From NCBI RefSeq assembly GCF_018375725.1, contig NZ_JAHACR010000011.1, forward strand, positions 1 to 39,490: a DNA stretch of 39,490 nt, written 5' to 3'. The notes beneath the pieces are model-generated. The model saw only the letters and a list, made by a program, of their open reading frames with translations, ran no database searches and was not told the origin of the DNA. This document shows positions 37,594 through 39,490 of the stretch, one piece after another; position 1 is the stretch's first letter, and every line of letters starts with the position of its first letter. This DNA is from Burkholderia sp. Its GTDB lineage: Bacteria > Pseudomonadota > Gammaproteobacteria > Burkholderiales > Burkholderiaceae. A program made the translations under genes and the position numbers.

Positions 37594-38106
37594 ATGGACA
37601 TTCAGTTTTCCCCCGAACGCCAGCACCCTGTCAGGCCAGCCGCAGACAGTAGCCGAGAGCAGGGTGCTACACGGCGTCAGCCGATCTCCTCGGCGCATAA
37701 AAAGGTCTTCAAGATTGAGGATCGAACATTGACGGCTCGCGTGCATACGCCGACATGGGCGGCCCTGGGTTGGCCGCTCCATGTTGCAGTCACACTCGAC
37801 CTTGGCGAGATGAAGGTGTTCCGCTCGTCCGTGAGGCTTGGTGATGCGACAGTTGACGATTTCGATGCTATTTGCTCGACAGTGCGGCTGGTGCCGTGCT
37901 GCAAGTGCGGGACGGTCACGTATGGTGCTGCAGCTTACGAGGGGGCTGGAGACGAAGTGTGCATGCTATGCATCTGCAAGGATGCGATAGACCCTGGTTT
38001 GCTGATGGGATTGCGGCCCATCGACCAAAAGGAATACGACAAACGGTTGCTGGCTAGGATCACCGCCAACAATCGTAAAGAATCGGGAGAAGCCAGTGAG
38101 CGATAG
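37594..38106 (+). CDS. Hypothetical zinc-ribbon protein
   Basis: Protein of 170 residues, no named family. A Ser/Arg/Gln-rich N-terminus is followed by a beta-rich stretch (FKIEDRTLTARVHTPTWAALGWPLHVAVTLDLGEMKVFRSSVRLG). The zinc-ribbon-like pair CCKCGTVTYGAAAYEGAGDEVCMLCIC (CxxC-x18-CxxC) comes next, and the C-terminus is charged. The start at 37594 is the first ATG of the frame and I see no convincing ribosome binding site; an internal start cannot be excluded. Its end overlaps the GTG start of the next gene, which also encodes a zinc ribbon, so the two are probably co-translated. Confidence 0.65.
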   Translation: MDIQFSPERQHPVRPAADSSREQGATRRQPISSAHKKVFKIEDRTLTARVHTPTWAALGWPLHVAVTLDLGEMKVFRSSVRLGDATVDDFDAICSTVRLVPCCKCGTVTYGAAAYEGAGDEVCMLCICKDAIDPGLLMGLRPIDQKEYDKRLLARITANNRKESGEASER

Positions 38107-38887
38107 AAATCATCTAAAAGGGCGGCGCCGTCCCGAGAGCGAGCCGGGCCAAGACGACGATGCGTTCCGGAAGGGCGTGCGCGTCGAGTTCAGGGCATAT
38201 TTCAGTGGCGTCGAAGCCGGCACGCGTGGAGTGATTCGGCGGGTCGATGAATACCGGATCTCGGTCGAAGTCGGTGATCGCCGCGTCAACGTACCGCCCA
38301 AGCTGAAGCACGACGTGCTGCGTGCCGTCGATGAGAGCGAAAGCTCGCAGACCACGGTCGTCATGTCGCTGCGATGCCCAGCGTGCATGGCGTGGCACGT
38401 CGATTCGCCGGGTTGTGAGCCGGGCCCGCACAAGACGCACCGTTGCCGCGTGTGCGATTACGAGTGGACACCGCGCGAGTTTGCGACGCATGGAACCGAC
38501 GCGGCTTCGTACAGTGACGTTCTCCTGGCGCGTGTGATTCGCAAGACGCTTGACAAGGTTGCGCCAGACGAAGGTCTCGAAGTACAGGAGCAGGACGTCG
38601 AGATGTTCCGTACCTTCCTCGACCTGCTGGAGGAGGAGGCTCATCTTCGAATGCGAGCGCGAATCGACGGATTGTGCGACGCATCGCGTATCATCGACGC
38701 CGTCGTACAGCACAATGAAAGCCAGTCAGCGGTGATGCTGGCCGAGGCGGCCTTGCTGTTCAAAAGCGCGATCGCAAGAAACCGTCAAGGCAAGCCTGCG
38801 ATTCTCCGGCCGGGTGAGGTCGATGACGTGCAGCATACGGATGCAGGCGGCAAGGAGACTTCGGAGGATGGCGACGGTGCTTTTTGA
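38096..38887 (+). CDS. Hypothetical protein with a zinc ribbon
   Basis: Protein of 263 residues, no named family. An N-terminal KOW- or SH3-like stretch (FRKGVRVEFRAYFSGVEAGTRGVIRRVDEYRISVEVGDRRVNVPP) is followed by a zinc ribbon (LRCPACMAWHVDSPGCEPGPHKTHRCRVCDYEWTP: CxxC and CxxC). A helical C-terminal half completes it (EDVEMFRTFLDLLEEEAHLRMRARIDGLCDASRII). The zinc ribbon with an adjacent KOW-like barrel suggests nucleic-acid binding. GTG 38096 is preceded by GGGAGAAGCCA and overlaps the preceding gene by 11 bases. Confidence 0.7.
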   Translation: MSDRNHLKGRRRPESEPGQDDDAFRKGVRVEFRAYFSGVEAGTRGVIRRVDEYRISVEVGDRRVNVPPKLKHDVLRAVDESESSQTTVVMSLRCPACMAWHVDSPGCEPGPHKTHRCRVCDYEWTPREFATHGTDAASYSDVLLARVIRKTLDKVAPDEGLEVQEQDVEMFRTFLDLLEEEAHLRMRARIDGLCDASRIIDAVVQHNESQSAVMLAEAALLFKSAIARNRQGKPAILRPGEVDDVQHTDAGGKETSEDGDGAF

Positions 38888-39490
38888 TTTGAGCGACAAG
38901 GACGCCGCGGCGGGCAGCGACTCGTGCGGGCCGGCCCTGGCCGGTCGCGAAAAGCCCCTGGCCCGCATGCCCCGCGCGGAGGCAGCCGCACAGCACTCGC
39001 ACGTCAGCCCATATGATGCGCTGACTGCGGCGTTGCTCAATCTCTACCAAGAAGTCTGCTCGAGCAATCGGAAGCGGATGCGACGCGGCGCCGCCCCGGA
39101 GCACGCTGTCTCGGTCGCGGCCATCGAGCGAGTGCTGGTTCCCGATCTGTTGTCTGAGGCCATTACGCTCGAAGCCGGGTGCCGCGTGCGCGTCAGAATG
39201 GATGTGACTTTCAAGCCGCGATCTGCGTTGAACGCTTCGCGTGGTCGACTCGGTACCGTGCTCACCGTTGCCGAAGACGGAGAGGTAACCGTCAAGCTCG
39301 ATCCGACGGGCGACCGAACTGCGGACGTGCTCAAGTACCAGCGGCTCGCGCTGCTTCCTGTCGTGGACGTCAACGGTGATGTGCTGCGCGCGGCGGATGC
39401 GATTCGCCCGAGCGAGACACAGATGATGGCCATGATGCAGGCGTTGATTGCCGAACTTGGTGCGGGTCGCGTAAATCCTGACATGGCGCG
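38868..39490 (+). CDS. Hypothetical protein, N-terminal part (cut by window edge)
   Basis: The frame is open from ATG 38868 to the end of the window (207 codons and two bases) and overlaps the previous gene by 20 bases. GGAG about 12 bases upstream of the ATG could serve as ribosome binding site. The visible protein starts MATVLFDLSDKDAAAGSDSC. It contains a helix (PYDALTAALLNLYQEVCSSNRKRMR) and then a KOW-like barrel (LEAGCRVRVRMDVTFKPRSALNASRGRLGTVLTVAEDGEVTVKLDP) reminiscent of the barrel in the preceding protein. Function is unknown. The three genes 37594-39490 form an overlapping cluster. Confidence 0.7.
   Translation, partial: MATVLFDLSDKDAAAGSDSCGPALAGREKPLARMPRAEAAAQHSHVSPYDALTAALLNLYQEVCSSNRKRMRRGAAPEHAVSVAAIERVLVPDLLSEAITLEAGCRVRVRMDVTFKPRSALNASRGRLGTVLTVAEDGEVTVKLDPTGDRTADVLKYQRLALLPVVDVNGDVLRAADAIRPSETQMMAMMQALIAELGAGRVNPDMA

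Overview
The window is GC-rich DNA from a Burkholderiales-type beta-proteobacterium (Burkholderia, Paraburkholderia, Cupriavidus or Achromobacter are the best guesses). The basis is the Tn4371-type integrative element backbone, the organisation of the copper cluster and an HU-like protein with a Lys/Ala-rich N-terminal arm. I see no rRNA, tRNA, CRISPR array or complete insertion sequence.

Region 1 (1 to about 16.4 kb, almost all minus strand) is one end of a Tn4371-like integrative and conjugative element. Reading on the minus strand towards base 1 it holds: a tyrosine recombinase beside the element end, a DUF1016 nuclease, a zinc-ribbon-like conserved protein, a nickel-type nreA-nreB cassette, DUF2958, DUF932, a large ParB, DUF736, a divergent XRE regulator, a second DUF2958, DUF2285, an AlpA-like HTH protein, repA, three iterons, parA, parB-like, DUF2840 and the start of traF. 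The last four genes are chained by 4-base ATGA overlaps. The gene-free stretches carry families of diverged direct repeats upstream of several accessory genes.

Region 2 (about 16.4 to 24.4 kb) is a periplasmic copper-handling cluster. A minus-strand operon encodes a His/Cys-rich secreted protein, a small His-rich secreted protein, a TolC-type outer-membrane lipoprotein, a Tat-exported multicopper oxidase, a CusF-like chaperone, CopC and CopD. The copR/copS-type two-component system is divergent from it. Together they should sense periplasmic copper and oxidise, bind and move it.

Region 3 (24.4 to 26.9 kb) holds a decayed short-chain dehydrogenase and a 565-residue tyrosine recombinase followed by an imperfect inverted repeat.

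Region 4 (26.9 to 39.5 kb, nearly all plus strand) is an accessory block of plasmid or phage character. Recognisable members are a DpdA/TGT-like transglycosylase homologue, a DndC-like PP-loop Fe-S enzyme, DUF4031, a DUF5983-like protein, an HU-like protein and an exported phospholipase-D-family nuclease. The rest are hypothetical. Its most striking property is RNA-level. Seven genes, probably eight, are preceded by a leader of two consecutive hairpins, the second of which pairs with the Shine-Dalgarno sequence. The pairing partners change together from gene to gene (for example TGCTCC/GGAGCA, GTGTTCTC/GAGAACAC, CTTGCTCC/GGAGCAAG). Three transcription units also share a promoter module (palindrome TTCCTGTCAGGAA or a variant, a -10 box, then a structured GATCC...GGTAGCT leader). 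This looks like a coordinated regulon controlled by structured 5' leaders, and it is my best candidate for an undescribed system.
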